From positions 108,344 through 172,343 of the forward strand of contig NZ_LMCW01000068.1 of assembly GCF_001424945.1 (NCBI RefSeq): a stretch of DNA of 64,000 nt, in the 5' to 3' direction. A program made the translations under genes and the position numbers. Within the stretch, counting starts at the first letter, position 1. Each line of letters begins with the position of its first letter. Below are positions 53,786 through 63,254 of this stretch, in pieces. A model generated the notes under the pieces. That model ran no database searches and was not told the origin of the DNA. It was given only the letters and a program-made list of their open reading frames with translations. The stretch is from Rhizobium sp. Root1203 (GTDB lineage Bacteria > Pseudomonadota > Alphaproteobacteria > Rhizobiales > Rhizobiaceae).

Positions 53786-54097
53786 ATGGGGTCTCGTTCA
53801 GATAAACCATTAGTTTCGCCAGGTCTGGCTGCTGCGCTCGAACATTTTCCCGCGCAGGCCCAACGGATCGAAGATCTTTTTGAATCCGATGAAAGCTTTC
53901 GGGGGATATGTGAGGACCTCGCGGATGCAGAGGCCACATTGAAGCAAATCGCGCGGCTTCCCGATGACGTCCGCGACGCCAGGCGGTCGGAATACCGAGA
54001 GTTGGTCAAAGGCCTTTCCGGCGAGATCGAGGAGGCTATTTCCAGGGCTAAAATCATTCCTTTGCGCCGGGCCAGGCGCCCGCCGGACTTCAGGTGA
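53786..54097 (+). CDS. Small cytoplasmic protein, unknown
   Basis: A 103-residue protein, strongly helical and acidic, with FESDESFRGICEDLADAEATLKQ in the middle and a basic Arg-rich C-terminus (RAKIIPLRRARRPPDFR). I do not recall its function. ATG 53786 has an AGG box six bases upstream; GTG 53735 would add 17 less convincing residues. Codon structure supports a real gene. The recurring motif in its upstream region ties it to the ppk2 group. Confidence 0.65.
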   Translation: MGSRSDKPLVSPGLAAALEHFPAQAQRIEDLFESDESFRGICEDLADAEATLKQIARLPDDVRDARRSEYRELVKGLSGEIEEAISRAKIIPLRRARRPPDFR

Positions 54098-54252
54098 TCG
54101 CTCCTGTGACGGTCGTTCCGCCAGATCCTGCACCTAGCAGCCACTCGCCATCTGGGCTTCCATAGCCGCACACGCCATGCCGCATATGTACGGCCCGTCG
54201 GACGACAGGACAACATCACCGCTTGCCTGAGCGGGGGAACTCGGCGGTCAGA

Positions 54253-54723
54253 TCACTCCACCGGCGGCTCCCAGCCGAGGAAGAAGCCGATATCACCCGG
54301 CATGCCTTCCGGAAAATTTATCACCATCGCCTTGAGCGTGTAGCCCTGAGGCCTCGCTACGCTTTCGAATAGATCGAAGACTTCCTTGGCTCTGCCCTGC
54401 AGCGTATTCTGCCATCCTGGCAGACTGTTGTTGATTGCCCGCCCGCTGTCGGTGCAAAAGCTCGAAGGAAAGCTGTACACCATTGCCTCGAACTTTCCGT
54501 CTGCGGCGGCCTTCATGACCAGTCGCTTTATGACGGCCCGCTCGTCGTCGCCTATATGCTTCTTGAAGAAGTCTTCGACGAACTCGGAGTGCTTCTTGGC
54601 CTCGCGCGCCTTGATCCTGTCCTCGCGGTCCATCTCTGCGAGTTGAAGCTCCAGGGCACGTTTCCGCAGCTCTTCCGCGCTTTGCATCGAAGAACCGGGG
54701 CTGCCTGCTTTAGGCTCTACCAT
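54253..54723 (-). CDS. Protein of unknown function with charged helical N-terminus
   Basis: A 156-residue protein. The N-terminal third is a long charged helix (SAEELRKRALELQLAEMDREDRIKAREAKKHSEFVEDFFKKH); the rest is a compact mixed domain with RAVIKRLVMKAAADGKFEAMVYSFPSSFCTD and GDIGFFLGWEPPVE at the end. I do not know the family. GGGAGG lies nine bases before ATG 54723. It diverges from the aspT-type gene to its right. Confidence 0.75.
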   Translation of the reverse strand: MVEPKAGSPGSSMQSAEELRKRALELQLAEMDREDRIKAREAKKHSEFVEDFFKKHIGDDERAVIKRLVMKAAADGKFEAMVYSFPSSFCTDSGRAINNSLPGWQNTLQGRAKEVFDLFESVARPQGYTLKAMVINFPEGMPGDIGFFLGWEPPVE

Positions 54724-54973
54724 CACACCATGCCTCCCTATCACTACCCGGATGATAGGCCCGATGGAGCTGAGAGGGCAGTAAGATACAGTTCGGCGTC
54801 GGTATAATACGGTATTTTACTTCGCAAGTGACGGTTGTTGGGCGACCTTACCTCAGCGCCTCGTGGTTCAAGCATCACGCGACGGCTGAATGGCAGTATC
54901 CTTCAGGGCGCATTTCGAGAGCGGGACAGTCTGGTCTTGTGGCGCATCCTGCGATCCAACGAGAGAGGGACCG
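54724..54973. promoter_or_regulatory. Promoter region of the aspT-decarboxylase cluster
   Basis: 250 bp between divergent genes. AGTAAGATAC (54780-54789) and GTATTTTACT (54812-54821) form an inverted repeat with one mismatch, and between them lies TATAAT at 54803-54808. An operator overlapping a -10 box is a natural reading, with repression or activation of the AspT operon, but the -35 box is unclear. Confidence 0.45.
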
Positions 54974-56665
54974 ATGGTCGACTGGTTTGTCAGCACACTT
55001 CGCACCTATCCGGAAATCGCGATCTTCCTATCCCTGGGACTCGGTTATTATTTCGGGTCGTTCACCTACAAGGGGTTGGGGCTCGGTGCGGTAACGGCCA
55101 CGCTCATTGCCGCGGTTCTGATCGGTCAGTTGGGCATCACGATCTCTCCTCCTCTCAAACCGACGTTCTTCCTCATGTTCCTGTTTGCTATCGGCTACGG
55201 GGTCGGTCCGCAGTTCGTGCGCGGAATAGCGAAGGACGGAATTCCACAGGCGCTTTTCGCTGTCGTGGTCTGTTTCTTCTGCCTGGGAGCAGCCTATTTC
55301 GGCGCCCTGCTTGCCGGATACGATATCGGCTCGGCGGTCGGGCTCTATGCCGGTTCGCAGACCATATCGGCTTCGATGGGTCTCGCTACCGACGCCATCA
55401 ATCGCCTGGAGCTGCCGCCGGAACAGAGCAAGGCCATGCTGGATGCGATGCCGGTTGCATACGCCGTAACCTATATTTTCGGAACGGTCGGCTCGGCCAT
55501 CGTCCTCGCTCTGTTTGGCCCGGCGTTGTTGAACATCGACCTCGAAGCCGAATGCAAACGCTATGAGGAGGAGCAAGGGGGCAAGAAGGTTCTGGGCGGC
55601 GCCGGAACGGCATGGCACAACTATGAACTGCGCGCCTACAAGGTGAAGGAAGGCGGCAAGATCGCTGGCCTGACGGCACTGGAAGCCGAGGGCTTGTTGC
55701 CATCCGAACGCATCTTCATCGAACGCATTCGCCGCGCCGGCGTGGTGAAGGACGCCACGGTCGACACTGTGATTGCTGCCGGCGATATTGTCGCCGTCGC
55801 AGGGCGCCGCGAGGTTCTGGTTGATCTCATCGGCAGCGTGGCGGACGAAGTCGATGATCGCGAGCTTCTTGCAGTCCCGGCCGACGGTATCGACGTCTTC
55901 GTCACCAACAAGGACGTAGACGGAAAAACGCTTGCGGAACTTGCCGCGCGACCAGCCTCCCGCGGCGTATTCCTGCGCAAGATCGTGCGTGGTGCGACTG
56001 CAACCGAAATACCGATCCTGCCAAATACCAAGATACATCGCGGCGATATCCTGACGATCGTCGGGCGGACGCAGGATACGGCCGCGGCGACCAAGGACCT
56101 GGGTCGCCCGGACGCGCAGACGGACGTGGCGGATGTGGCTTTCATCGGCGCGGCAATTGCGATCGGTGCTTTGGTTGGCGCACTGACCTTCAAGATCGGC
56201 AGTGTCCCGCTTACGTTGTCGACCTCCGGCGGCGCGCTGATTTCCGGGCTTTTCTTCGGGTGGCTTCGCTCGGTTCGCCCGACATTCGGACGTATTCCGT
56301 CGCCGACAGTCTGGTTCATGAATTCCGTCGGCCTCAACGTGTTCATCGCGGTTGTCGGGATATCGTCGGGACCCGGTTTTGTCGCCGGTTTGCAGCAGCT
56401 CGGCTTCAGCCTGTTCCTGTGGGGCATCGCAGTGACGACGGTACCGCTTGTCCTGGCCATGTATGTCGGAAAATACGTCTTCCGTTTTCACCCAGCCATT
56501 CTGCTCGGGTGCTGCTCCGGCGCGCGCACGACGACGGCGTCCCTCGGCATGATCAACGACCGGGCGAAAAGCCAGATTCCCGGCCTCGGCTATACGGTCA
56601 CCTACGCCGTCGGCAACACGCTTCTGACGATCTGGGGCATGGTGCTGGTGCTGCTGCTGGCCTGA
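54974..56665 (+). CDS. aspT: AspT-family aspartate:alanine-type exchanger, first copy
   Basis: A 563-residue membrane antiporter of the AAE family. Two blocks of hydrophobic segments (about 1-170 and 395-563) carry the AspT pattern FAIGYGVGPQFVRGI, with a cytoplasmic middle of two RCK_C/TrkA_C-like domains (AYKVKEGGKIAGLTALEAE; PNTKIHRGDILTIVGR). AspT in Tetragenococcus swaps aspartate for alanine and gains a charge, so decarboxylation inside the cell builds proton-motive force. Here a PLP decarboxylase follows 174 bp later. ATG 54974 starts the first helix; GAGGGA precedes it. Confidence 0.88.
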   Translation: MVDWFVSTLRTYPEIAIFLSLGLGYYFGSFTYKGLGLGAVTATLIAAVLIGQLGITISPPLKPTFFLMFLFAIGYGVGPQFVRGIAKDGIPQALFAVVVCFFCLGAAYFGALLAGYDIGSAVGLYAGSQTISASMGLATDAINRLELPPEQSKAMLDAMPVAYAVTYIFGTVGSAIVLALFGPALLNIDLEAECKRYEEEQGGKKVLGGAGTAWHNYELRAYKVKEGGKIAGLTALEAEGLLPSERIFIERIRRAGVVKDATVDTVIAAGDIVAVAGRREVLVDLIGSVADEVDDRELLAVPADGIDVFVTNKDVDGKTLAELAARPASRGVFLRKIVRGATATEIPILPNTKIHRGDILTIVGRTQDTAAATKDLGRPDAQTDVADVAFIGAAIAIGALVGALTFKIGSVPLTLSTSGGALISGLFFGWLRSVRPTFGRIPSPTVWFMNSVGLNVFIAVVGISSGPGFVAGLQQLGFSLFLWGIAVTTVPLVLAMYVGKYVFRFHPAILLGCCSGARTTTASLGMINDRAKSQIPGLGYTVTYAVGNTLLTIWGMVLVLLLA

Positions 56666-56839
56666 GTCCGACCGCGCAAGCAATAGGGGCCACGCCGAAG
56701 CGACGCCCCTCGGTTCGTGAATTTTCTGAACACTCGATTTGCAGCAGAAGGAGTAGCCGCGACCAAAGTCTGCGCGTCGCCATGACGGCTGGTCAGCCGC
56801 GGCCCGACACTCGATCAGAACCGACATTGGGAGCATGAG

Positions 56840-59551
56840 ATGTCAAACGAGACCGCACATATCGATCAGTTCCTGCTCATACATTCAGCGCGTGCCGACA
56901 ACTGGCGCGCGGTGACGACGCTTGCCGATGCCTGGGCGCTCGGGCGTGGCGAGAGGGCGGCAATGGAAACTGCGCTGGCTGGGTTGGAGGCCGTCGAGGA
57001 ATATCACGCCTATCCAGGAACACAGTTGCTCACTGCCCTGCGAGAGCGTATCGCCACCAACGATGCCGGCGGCGCGGCAAAGCTGGCACGCCGCATCTCC
57101 AATAGTCTCCTGACGCGTGCTTATCGCGGTCGCCCGGCCGAATGGGATGTCCACGATGAAATGTCGCCGACCGAGGTGGCTGACGTCATGCCGCCCGCGA
57201 CAGGTGAAACGGGTGGTCGCCGACCCTATTTTGAAGCGCTGTTCGTCAACAGCCAGCCATCAGCACGATGGCCCGCATTCGCCAGAGAAATAGGCAGGCT
57301 GCGTCGGCCCGAGGACCCCTTCATCTACGAGCCTGTGATCGTCGGCTCCTTCGAGGATGCCATCTGCGCCACACTGTTGAACCCCGATATCATCTCGGTC
57401 GTTCTCGCCGAAGGCTTTCCCTACCACTCGCGCCACGACGCGCCGGTGTTGCGTTCGGTGCTGGATCCTCTTGGCGAGACCGACAGCGCGGATATGTCGG
57501 CGTTGCGGCTCGCGCGCGCCTTGAGGAGGGTCCGTCCGGAACTCGACGTCTACCTTCTCTCCGACCGGCAGGTGGAGAAAATTGCCGGCGACCCCACAGC
57601 GGATGCCATACGGCGCGTCTTCTACGCGGTCGAGGAGCCGCTGGAGATGCATCTCGCCATACTGGAAGGCGTGCAGACGCGCTACGAAACGCCCTTCTTC
57701 GACAATTTGAAGAAATATGCACGGCGACCGATCGGTACGTTTCACGCTCTGCCGATCGCTCGCGGGAAGTCGGTCTTCAAGTCTGACTGGATTCGAGACA
57801 TGGGCGAGTTCTACGGCCTCAATCTTTTCCTGGCGGAAAGCAGCGCGACGACCGGCGGTCTCGATAGTCTCCTTGAGCCGACAGGCAATATCAAGCGTTC
57901 GCAGGACATGGCGGCGCGCGCGTTCGGCGCCGACCACGTCTTTTTCGTGACCAACGGCACATCGACCTCCAACAAGATGGCAGTGCAGGCGCTGTTGGCA
58001 CCGGGCGACATCGCAGTGGTCGACCGCAACTGCCACAAATCGCACCATTACGGCATGGTCCTCACCGGCGCCCAGCCCTATTACGTCGAGGCCTTCCCGA
58101 TGACGGCCTATTCGATGTACGGAGCTGTCCCGCTCGCAACGATCAAGCGCGCGTTGCTGGCGCTCAGAGCGGAGGGGCGTCTCGATCGGCTGAAGCTGCT
58201 TGATTTGACCAACTGCACCTTCGACGGGCACATGTACAATGTCAGGCGGGTGATGGAGGAATGCCTCGCCATCAAGCATGATCTTATCTTCCTCTGGGAC
58301 GAGGCGTGGTCCGGATTTGCCCGTTTCTCGCCGTTCCTGCGCCCGCGCACCGCCATGGGCGCTGCTGCGGAAATCGAGGAATGGCTACGGGATCCAGCCT
58401 CCGTCGACGCCTATGAGAAACAGCAGGCAGACCTCGGCGACACCCCCTCCGACGAAGCGCTGCTTACCACCCGCCTTATTCCCGACCCTCGTCTCGTGCG
58501 CCTGCGCGTCTACCAGACCAATTCCACGCACAAGTCGATGTCAGCGATCAGGCAGGGGTCGATGCTCCTGGTCAAGGACGTGGACTTCCACACAGTGGAA
58601 GCGCAGTTCCACGAAGCGGTCTTCACGCACGCTTCGACCAGCCCGAACCAGCAACTGATCGCCAGCCTCGACGTGGCGCGCCGGCAGATGGAGCTCGAAG
58701 GCTACGGACTGGTGATGAACGCCATCGAGATAGCGCTCAAAATCCGCCGCGCAATAAACGAGCACCCCCTGATCTCGAAATATTTCCGCGCCCTCGGGGC
58801 GGCAGACATGATCCCCGAAGAGTATCGTCAGTCGGGCTTCACCGACTACCTTGCCCCCGGTTCGACCTGGGCAACGGCGGTCAAGGCGATGCAGGAAGAC
58901 GAGTTCTATCTCGATCCGACGCGCATAACAGTTGTCTGCGGCACCGCCGGTTTCGATGGAACGCAATTCAAGGGACTTCTGGCAAATGAATATGGCATCC
59001 AGCTCAACAAGACCTCACGCAACAGCGTGCTGTTGCAGTCGAACATCAACAACACGCGGAGCGATGTCGCTCACCTCGTTCGCGTGCTGGTCGAGATTTG
59101 CCACGGCATCGAAAAGCGCTTGTCCGATGGAGGGGAAGGAGAGCGTGCCACCTTCGCAGCGCGTGTGAAATCGCTGATGACCGACGTACCGGACCTCCCC
59201 AATTTCAGCCAGTTTCATGAGATTTTCCGCGGGGATGCAGGACGAACGACGCCGGAAGGCGACATCCGTGCCGCATTCTTCAACGCCTATGATCCGTCCC
59301 TCTGCGAATATGTGCCGTTGATCGGCGACGAGTGCGACAGGCGGCTGCGGGAGGGGCCGGAGATGGTCTCGGCCAACTTCGTCATTCCCTACCCGCCAGG
59401 GTTCCCCATCATGGTGCCGGGACAGGTCCTGACGCAGGAAACGATCGACTTCATGCGCAAGCTGGATGTGAAGGAGATCCACGGCTACGAAAAAGCCAGG
59501 GGGCTCAAGCTGGTCAAACCGGAGGCGGTTACGGCAAAGGCGAAGCGATGA
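56840..59551 (+). CDS. Large Orn/Lys/Arg-type PLP decarboxylase
   Basis: A 903-residue fold-type I PLP enzyme like the inducible Lys/Arg/Orn decarboxylases (about 710-760 residues). FVTNGTSTSNKMAVQALL, NCHKSHHYGMVLTGA and the PLP Asp in LWDEAWSGFARF are followed by the Schiff-base Lys in TNSTHKSMSAIRQGSM. DEAW recalls AdiA. It is longer than usual, with an altered N-terminal domain and an insert of about 50 residues between Asp and Lys. It sits between two AspT-type exchangers, so it probably consumes a proton per turn in a decarboxylation/antiport cycle. Substrate not known. Confidence 0.88.
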   Translation: MSNETAHIDQFLLIHSARADNWRAVTTLADAWALGRGERAAMETALAGLEAVEEYHAYPGTQLLTALRERIATNDAGGAAKLARRISNSLLTRAYRGRPAEWDVHDEMSPTEVADVMPPATGETGGRRPYFEALFVNSQPSARWPAFAREIGRLRRPEDPFIYEPVIVGSFEDAICATLLNPDIISVVLAEGFPYHSRHDAPVLRSVLDPLGETDSADMSALRLARALRRVRPELDVYLLSDRQVEKIAGDPTADAIRRVFYAVEEPLEMHLAILEGVQTRYETPFFDNLKKYARRPIGTFHALPIARGKSVFKSDWIRDMGEFYGLNLFLAESSATTGGLDSLLEPTGNIKRSQDMAARAFGADHVFFVTNGTSTSNKMAVQALLAPGDIAVVDRNCHKSHHYGMVLTGAQPYYVEAFPMTAYSMYGAVPLATIKRALLALRAEGRLDRLKLLDLTNCTFDGHMYNVRRVMEECLAIKHDLIFLWDEAWSGFARFSPFLRPRTAMGAAAEIEEWLRDPASVDAYEKQQADLGDTPSDEALLTTRLIPDPRLVRLRVYQTNSTHKSMSAIRQGSMLLVKDVDFHTVEAQFHEAVFTHASTSPNQQLIASLDVARRQMELEGYGLVMNAIEIALKIRRAINEHPLISKYFRALGAADMIPEEYRQSGFTDYLAPGSTWATAVKAMQEDEFYLDPTRITVVCGTAGFDGTQFKGLLANEYGIQLNKTSRNSVLLQSNINNTRSDVAHLVRVLVEICHGIEKRLSDGGEGERATFAARVKSLMTDVPDLPNFSQFHEIFRGDAGRTTPEGDIRAAFFNAYDPSLCEYVPLIGDECDRRLREGPEMVSANFVIPYPPGFPIMVPGQVLTQETIDFMRKLDVKEIHGYEKARGLKLVKPEAVTAKAKR

Positions 59552-59623
59552 TCGGCAGCGGAAGGGCTGGCGTTGGCCATGACGCCTTGGCCTCGGATCG
59601 AGCAGAGAGGGAGCTAGTCTGCA

Positions 59624-61315
59624 ATGGTGTGGGTCGAGCAATTCCTGGTCGCCTATCCTGAACTTGCGGTGTTCCTCGCGATCAGCCTCGGCTACCTGAT
59701 TGGGGGCATTAAACTCGGAGGCTTTAGTCTCGGACCCGTCACCGGCTCCTTGTTTGCGGGCATCCTGATAGGGCAGTTCGCCGATGTGCCGATTGCTGCC
59801 ATGGCGAAATCGTTCGTGTTCCTTTTGTTCCTCTTCGGCATCGGGTACTCGGTCGGTCCACAATTCCTGCAGGCCCTGAAACGGGACGGGTTGAAACCGA
59901 TGCTGCTTGCCGTCGTCGTCTGTGTGACGGGGCTCCTTGTCGCCATAGCGGTTGCGAAGACCCTTGATCTCGATCCGGGATTTGCAGCGGGGCTTCTTTC
60001 CGGCTCGCTCACCGAAAGCCCGGCAATGGGTACTGCAAGTGAGGCCATCAATGCATTGCCGCTACCCGAAGCCGAGCGTGCGCGGTTCGTGGCGCATATC
60101 GCGGTGGCTGATGCCGTGTGCTACATATTCGGTGCACTTGGCGTCATCCTGTTCTGCAGTGTCGCCGGTCCCCGCCTGCTGGGGGTCGACCTGACTGCGG
60201 AAGCCCTGAAACTGGAACGCGAGCTCGGGATGACCCGCACCGCCACCGGGGTCTCTTCAGCCTGGCACAGGTTCGAGCTGCGCGCCTATCGGATCGCAGA
60301 GAACGCGCCGATTGTCGGGGTGTCGATGATCGCGGCCGAGACGAGATTTCCAGAGCACAGGCTTTTCATTCAGCGCCTTCGCCGGGAGAGCGCTATCCTC
60401 GAGGCGTCGCCGGAGGTCTTGATCAGCCCAGGTGACGTCGTTGCCGTGTCGGGAGCACGGGAAGCGCTGATTGAAGTGCTCGGGCCGCGCGCCGAAGAGG
60501 TCGAGGATCGCACGCTCCTCGACATTCCGGTGTCGGTCGCCGACGTCCTGCTGACATCCCGTGAAATCGCGGGGCGAAGCATAAGGGATGTTGCCAGGCA
60601 GAGCTGGGCACGCAGCCTCTACCTGCGGGGAATCACGCGTGGGGGAAGCGACATCCCCCTTGCGTCGGGGGTTACCGTCGAACGTGGCGACATCGTGCGC
60701 CTTGTAGGGCCGGAAGCGGTTGTCTCCCGTGCCGCCAAACAGATCGGCGTCATCGTCGCACCGACGACGACGACGGATTTTTTCGTCCTTGGACTTGCTA
60801 TATTTCTCGGCGGGCTTGCCGGCGTTCTCGTCGCATTTCCCATCGGCGACATGCGGATCTCCTTGAGCACGAGCGTGGGCACGTTGCTCGCGGGGCTGCT
60901 TGTGGGGCATCTGCGTACGCGCTTTCCTCTTTTTGGCCGAATACCGGATGCGGCGGTGTCGCTGATGACCGCGCTCGGTCTTGCAGCCTTCGTCGCGATG
61001 ATCGGCTTGCACGCGGGACCTGTCTTCATCTCCGCAGTTGCCGAGGCTGGCATCGGATTGTTGCTTGGCGGGATGGTCGTGACCCTTACGCCCATGATCG
61101 TAGGACTTTACTTCGGACGTTATGTGCTCCGCATGAACCCGGTGTTGCTCCTCGGGGGGCTAACCGGGGCGCAGACCATGACGGCCGGCATGGCGGCTGT
61201 CCAAGAGCGATCGGGAAGCACTGTCGCTGTCCTCGGCTACACGCCGGCGGTGCCGATCGGCCATATTCTGCTGACGACCTGGGGAACCGTCATCGTCAAC
61301 GTGGTCGCTGGATGA
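59624..61315 (+). CDS. AspT-family exchanger, second copy
   Basis: A 563-residue paralog of the product of 54974-56665, equal in length and plan: hydrophobic block with FGIGYSVGPQFLQALKRDG, two RCK_C-like domains in the middle (AYRIAENAPIVGVSMIAAE; GVTVERGDIVRLVGPEA) and a second hydrophobic block. Sequence identity to the first copy is moderate by eye, so this is an old duplication rather than a fresh one. The two could be separate exchangers for substrate and product or form a heteromer. It starts 72 bp after the decarboxylase. Confidence 0.88.
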   Translation: MVWVEQFLVAYPELAVFLAISLGYLIGGIKLGGFSLGPVTGSLFAGILIGQFADVPIAAMAKSFVFLLFLFGIGYSVGPQFLQALKRDGLKPMLLAVVVCVTGLLVAIAVAKTLDLDPGFAAGLLSGSLTESPAMGTASEAINALPLPEAERARFVAHIAVADAVCYIFGALGVILFCSVAGPRLLGVDLTAEALKLERELGMTRTATGVSSAWHRFELRAYRIAENAPIVGVSMIAAETRFPEHRLFIQRLRRESAILEASPEVLISPGDVVAVSGAREALIEVLGPRAEEVEDRTLLDIPVSVADVLLTSREIAGRSIRDVARQSWARSLYLRGITRGGSDIPLASGVTVERGDIVRLVGPEAVVSRAAKQIGVIVAPTTTTDFFVLGLAIFLGGLAGVLVAFPIGDMRISLSTSVGTLLAGLLVGHLRTRFPLFGRIPDAAVSLMTALGLAAFVAMIGLHAGPVFISAVAEAGIGLLLGGMVVTLTPMIVGLYFGRYVLRMNPVLLLGGLTGAQTMTAGMAAVQERSGSTVAVLGYTPAVPIGHILLTTWGTVIVNVVAG

Positions 61316-61451
61316 TGCAGACATTTATGTTGGTCGCGAAGCCATTCCGGGATTAGGATCGTCAGACTGTCACCTGTTTTCAGGGTGAAAGCGGACTACC
61401 CGTGATCTTCGAACTTTCCGACGCACTCGTTGATACGGAAAAGAGGATATC

Positions 61452-63158
61452 ATGCTTCGGTCACCAGGTTCCGACAAATCGACCACGCCGTCAGGCGGGA
61501 CATTGCGACCGGATATCATCGCCGGTCTAACGGCGGCGGCGGTTGTCCTGCCCAAGGCGATGGCCTATGCGACCGTTGCGGGACTATCGGTAAGCGTTGG
61601 GTTCTACACAGCCTTCGTGCCGATGATCGTCTATGCCCTGCTGGGGACTTCGCGCGTATTGAGCGTAAGCTCGACGACGACACTTGCGATCCTGACGGCG
61701 GCAGAACTGGCGATTGTCGTGCCCGACGGAGACGCCGGCAGGCTGATCACGGCAACGGCTACACTGACGGCGCTGACGGGCCTGCTGCTGATCATCGCCG
61801 CAGCCCTGCGCCTGGGGTTTGTCGCAAATTTCATCTCCTCGCCCGTATTGACCGGTTTCAAGGCTGGGATCGGACTGGTGATCGTTTTGGATCAGGTGCC
61901 GAAGCTGTTCGGCCTTCACATTGTCAAGGAGGGCTTCTTCCGGGATATACTGAGCCTTCTGCAGCACCTTTCCGACACCTCGGTCATCACGGCTCTGGTC
62001 GGGGCCGTCGCTCTTGGACTGCTCCTCCTCATGGAGAGAGTATGGCCACACTCACCGGCTCCCCTTGCCGTTGTCGGAGCGGCGATCGCCGTATCCTGGC
62101 TGTTCGGTTTGAGCACGCATGGAGTCTCCATCGTCGGGCACATCCCACAGGCGCTGCCGTCGCTGACGCTGCCGAGCGTCGACCTCGTCAGACAATTGCT
62201 TCCGGGGGCAATTGGCATCGCCCTGATGAGCTTTACCGAGACAATCGCCGCCGGCCGCGCCTTTGCCTCTCTGTCCGATCCGCCGATCCGCCCAAACCGT
62301 GAACTGGTGGCCACCGGCGCGGCGAACCTGTCCGGCGCCTTTTTCGGAGCCATGCCTGCGGGCGGCGGTACATCGCAGACGGCCGTGGTCCGTGCCGTCG
62401 GGGGACGAACGCAGAAAGCTTCGATGGTCACGGCGGCCGCCTCTGTGGCGACGATGCTGGTTCTGGCCCCGATGCTTGGCCTTCTGCCTCAGGCAGCCCT
62501 TGCGGCAATCGTAATCGTCTACTCTGTCGGCCTGATCAAACCCGCAGAATTCGCGTCGATCCGCAACGTTCGCAGGATGGAATTTCGGTGGGCGCTTGCG
62601 GCCTTCCTCGGCGTGCTTGTCTTTGGCACGCTTCAGGGCATTGTCGTCGCCATCGTCCTGTCCTTGGTCGGCTTGTCCAGTCAGGCAGCAAACCCGCGTA
62701 TCCACGTGGTCGGCCGCAAGCGCGGCACCGATACCCTCCGCCCACTCTCTCCGGAGCATCCGGATGACGAGACCTTCGACGGGCTGCTGATCGTACGGCC
62801 GGAAGGCAGGCTCTTTTTCGTCAACGCCCAGCAGGTCGCCGATCGCATCCGCGAATTGGTCACCCAGGCGAAACCCGGCGTTCTCCTGCTGGACCTGAGC
62901 AGGGTCTTCGATATCGAGTACTCGGCGCTCCAGATGTTGGTGGAAAGCGAGCGAAGTCTTGCCGAGCACGGCGTGACCCTCTGGCTCGCTGGCCTCAACC
63001 CCGATGTGCTCGAGTATGTCCGCGCCTCGGGTTTTGCCGAGCGGCTAGAAGGCAAGCGCATGTTTTCCACCGTTCCTGCCGGCATCGAGCACTATAAGAA
63101 CAGCAGCGCACCGGGATCGTCGAGCACGCGACCGGAGCTTCGCCCCGCGGGAAATTAG
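61452..63158 (+). CDS. SulP-family anion permease with STAS domain
   Basis: A 568-residue transporter. The SulP core opens DIIAGLTAAAVVLPKAMAYATVAGL and continues with about a dozen helices (FISSPVLTGFKAGIGLVIVLDQVPKLFG is the family signature). The C-terminal STAS domain holds LLLDLSRVFDIEYSALQML. SulP proteins carry sulfate, bicarbonate or C4-dicarboxylates; E. coli DauA of this family carries succinate and aspartate at acid pH. Given the AspT and aspartate decarboxylase neighbours, dicarboxylate or bicarbonate transport is an attractive inference here. Confidence 0.93.
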   Translation: MLRSPGSDKSTTPSGGTLRPDIIAGLTAAAVVLPKAMAYATVAGLSVSVGFYTAFVPMIVYALLGTSRVLSVSSTTTLAILTAAELAIVVPDGDAGRLITATATLTALTGLLLIIAAALRLGFVANFISSPVLTGFKAGIGLVIVLDQVPKLFGLHIVKEGFFRDILSLLQHLSDTSVITALVGAVALGLLLLMERVWPHSPAPLAVVGAAIAVSWLFGLSTHGVSIVGHIPQALPSLTLPSVDLVRQLLPGAIGIALMSFTETIAAGRAFASLSDPPIRPNRELVATGAANLSGAFFGAMPAGGGTSQTAVVRAVGGRTQKASMVTAAASVATMLVLAPMLGLLPQAALAAIVIVYSVGLIKPAEFASIRNVRRMEFRWALAAFLGVLVFGTLQGIVVAIVLSLVGLSSQAANPRIHVVGRKRGTDTLRPLSPEHPDDETFDGLLIVRPEGRLFFVNAQQVADRIRELVTQAKPGVLLLDLSRVFDIEYSALQMLVESERSLAEHGVTLWLAGLNPDVLEYVRASGFAERLEGKRMFSTVPAGIEHYKNSSAPGSSSTRPELRPAGN

Positions 63159-63202
63159 AGCAATTCCAGCAAAAGTGCGTAGCGGTTTTGGGTCCGGAAT
63201 CG
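63158..63202. repeat. Rhizobial short palindromic repeat
   Basis: GAGCAATTCCAGCAAAAGTG followed by CGTAGCGGTTTTGGGTCCGG and AATCG forms an imperfect palindrome with AATTCC/GGAAT arms and inner CAAAA/TTTTG arms. I recall nearly this sequence as a widespread intergenic repeat in rhizobia, usually ending CCGGAATTGC. It begins on the last base of the sulP stop codon. Recognition is from memory and could be tested by counting copies in the genome. Confidence 0.6.
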
Positions 63203-63208
63203 AGGTAC

Positions 63209-63242
63209 AAACGGCCGCGACCCGACATGGACGCGGCCGTTT
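63209..63242. terminator. Terminator stem between sulP and aspD
   Basis: AAACGGCCGCG (63209-63219) and CGCGGCCGTTT (63232-63242) form a perfect 11 bp stem with a 12-base loop, flanked by A and T runs. It stands between convergent stops, so it likely ends both transcripts. Confidence 0.7.
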
Positions 63243-63254
63243 GGTGTTCTACCG

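Noticed and set aside
55028..56836. 602-residue minus-strand frame opposite the first aspT gene
   Set aside because: Charge-rich, motif-free antisense frame opposite a clear membrane transporter.
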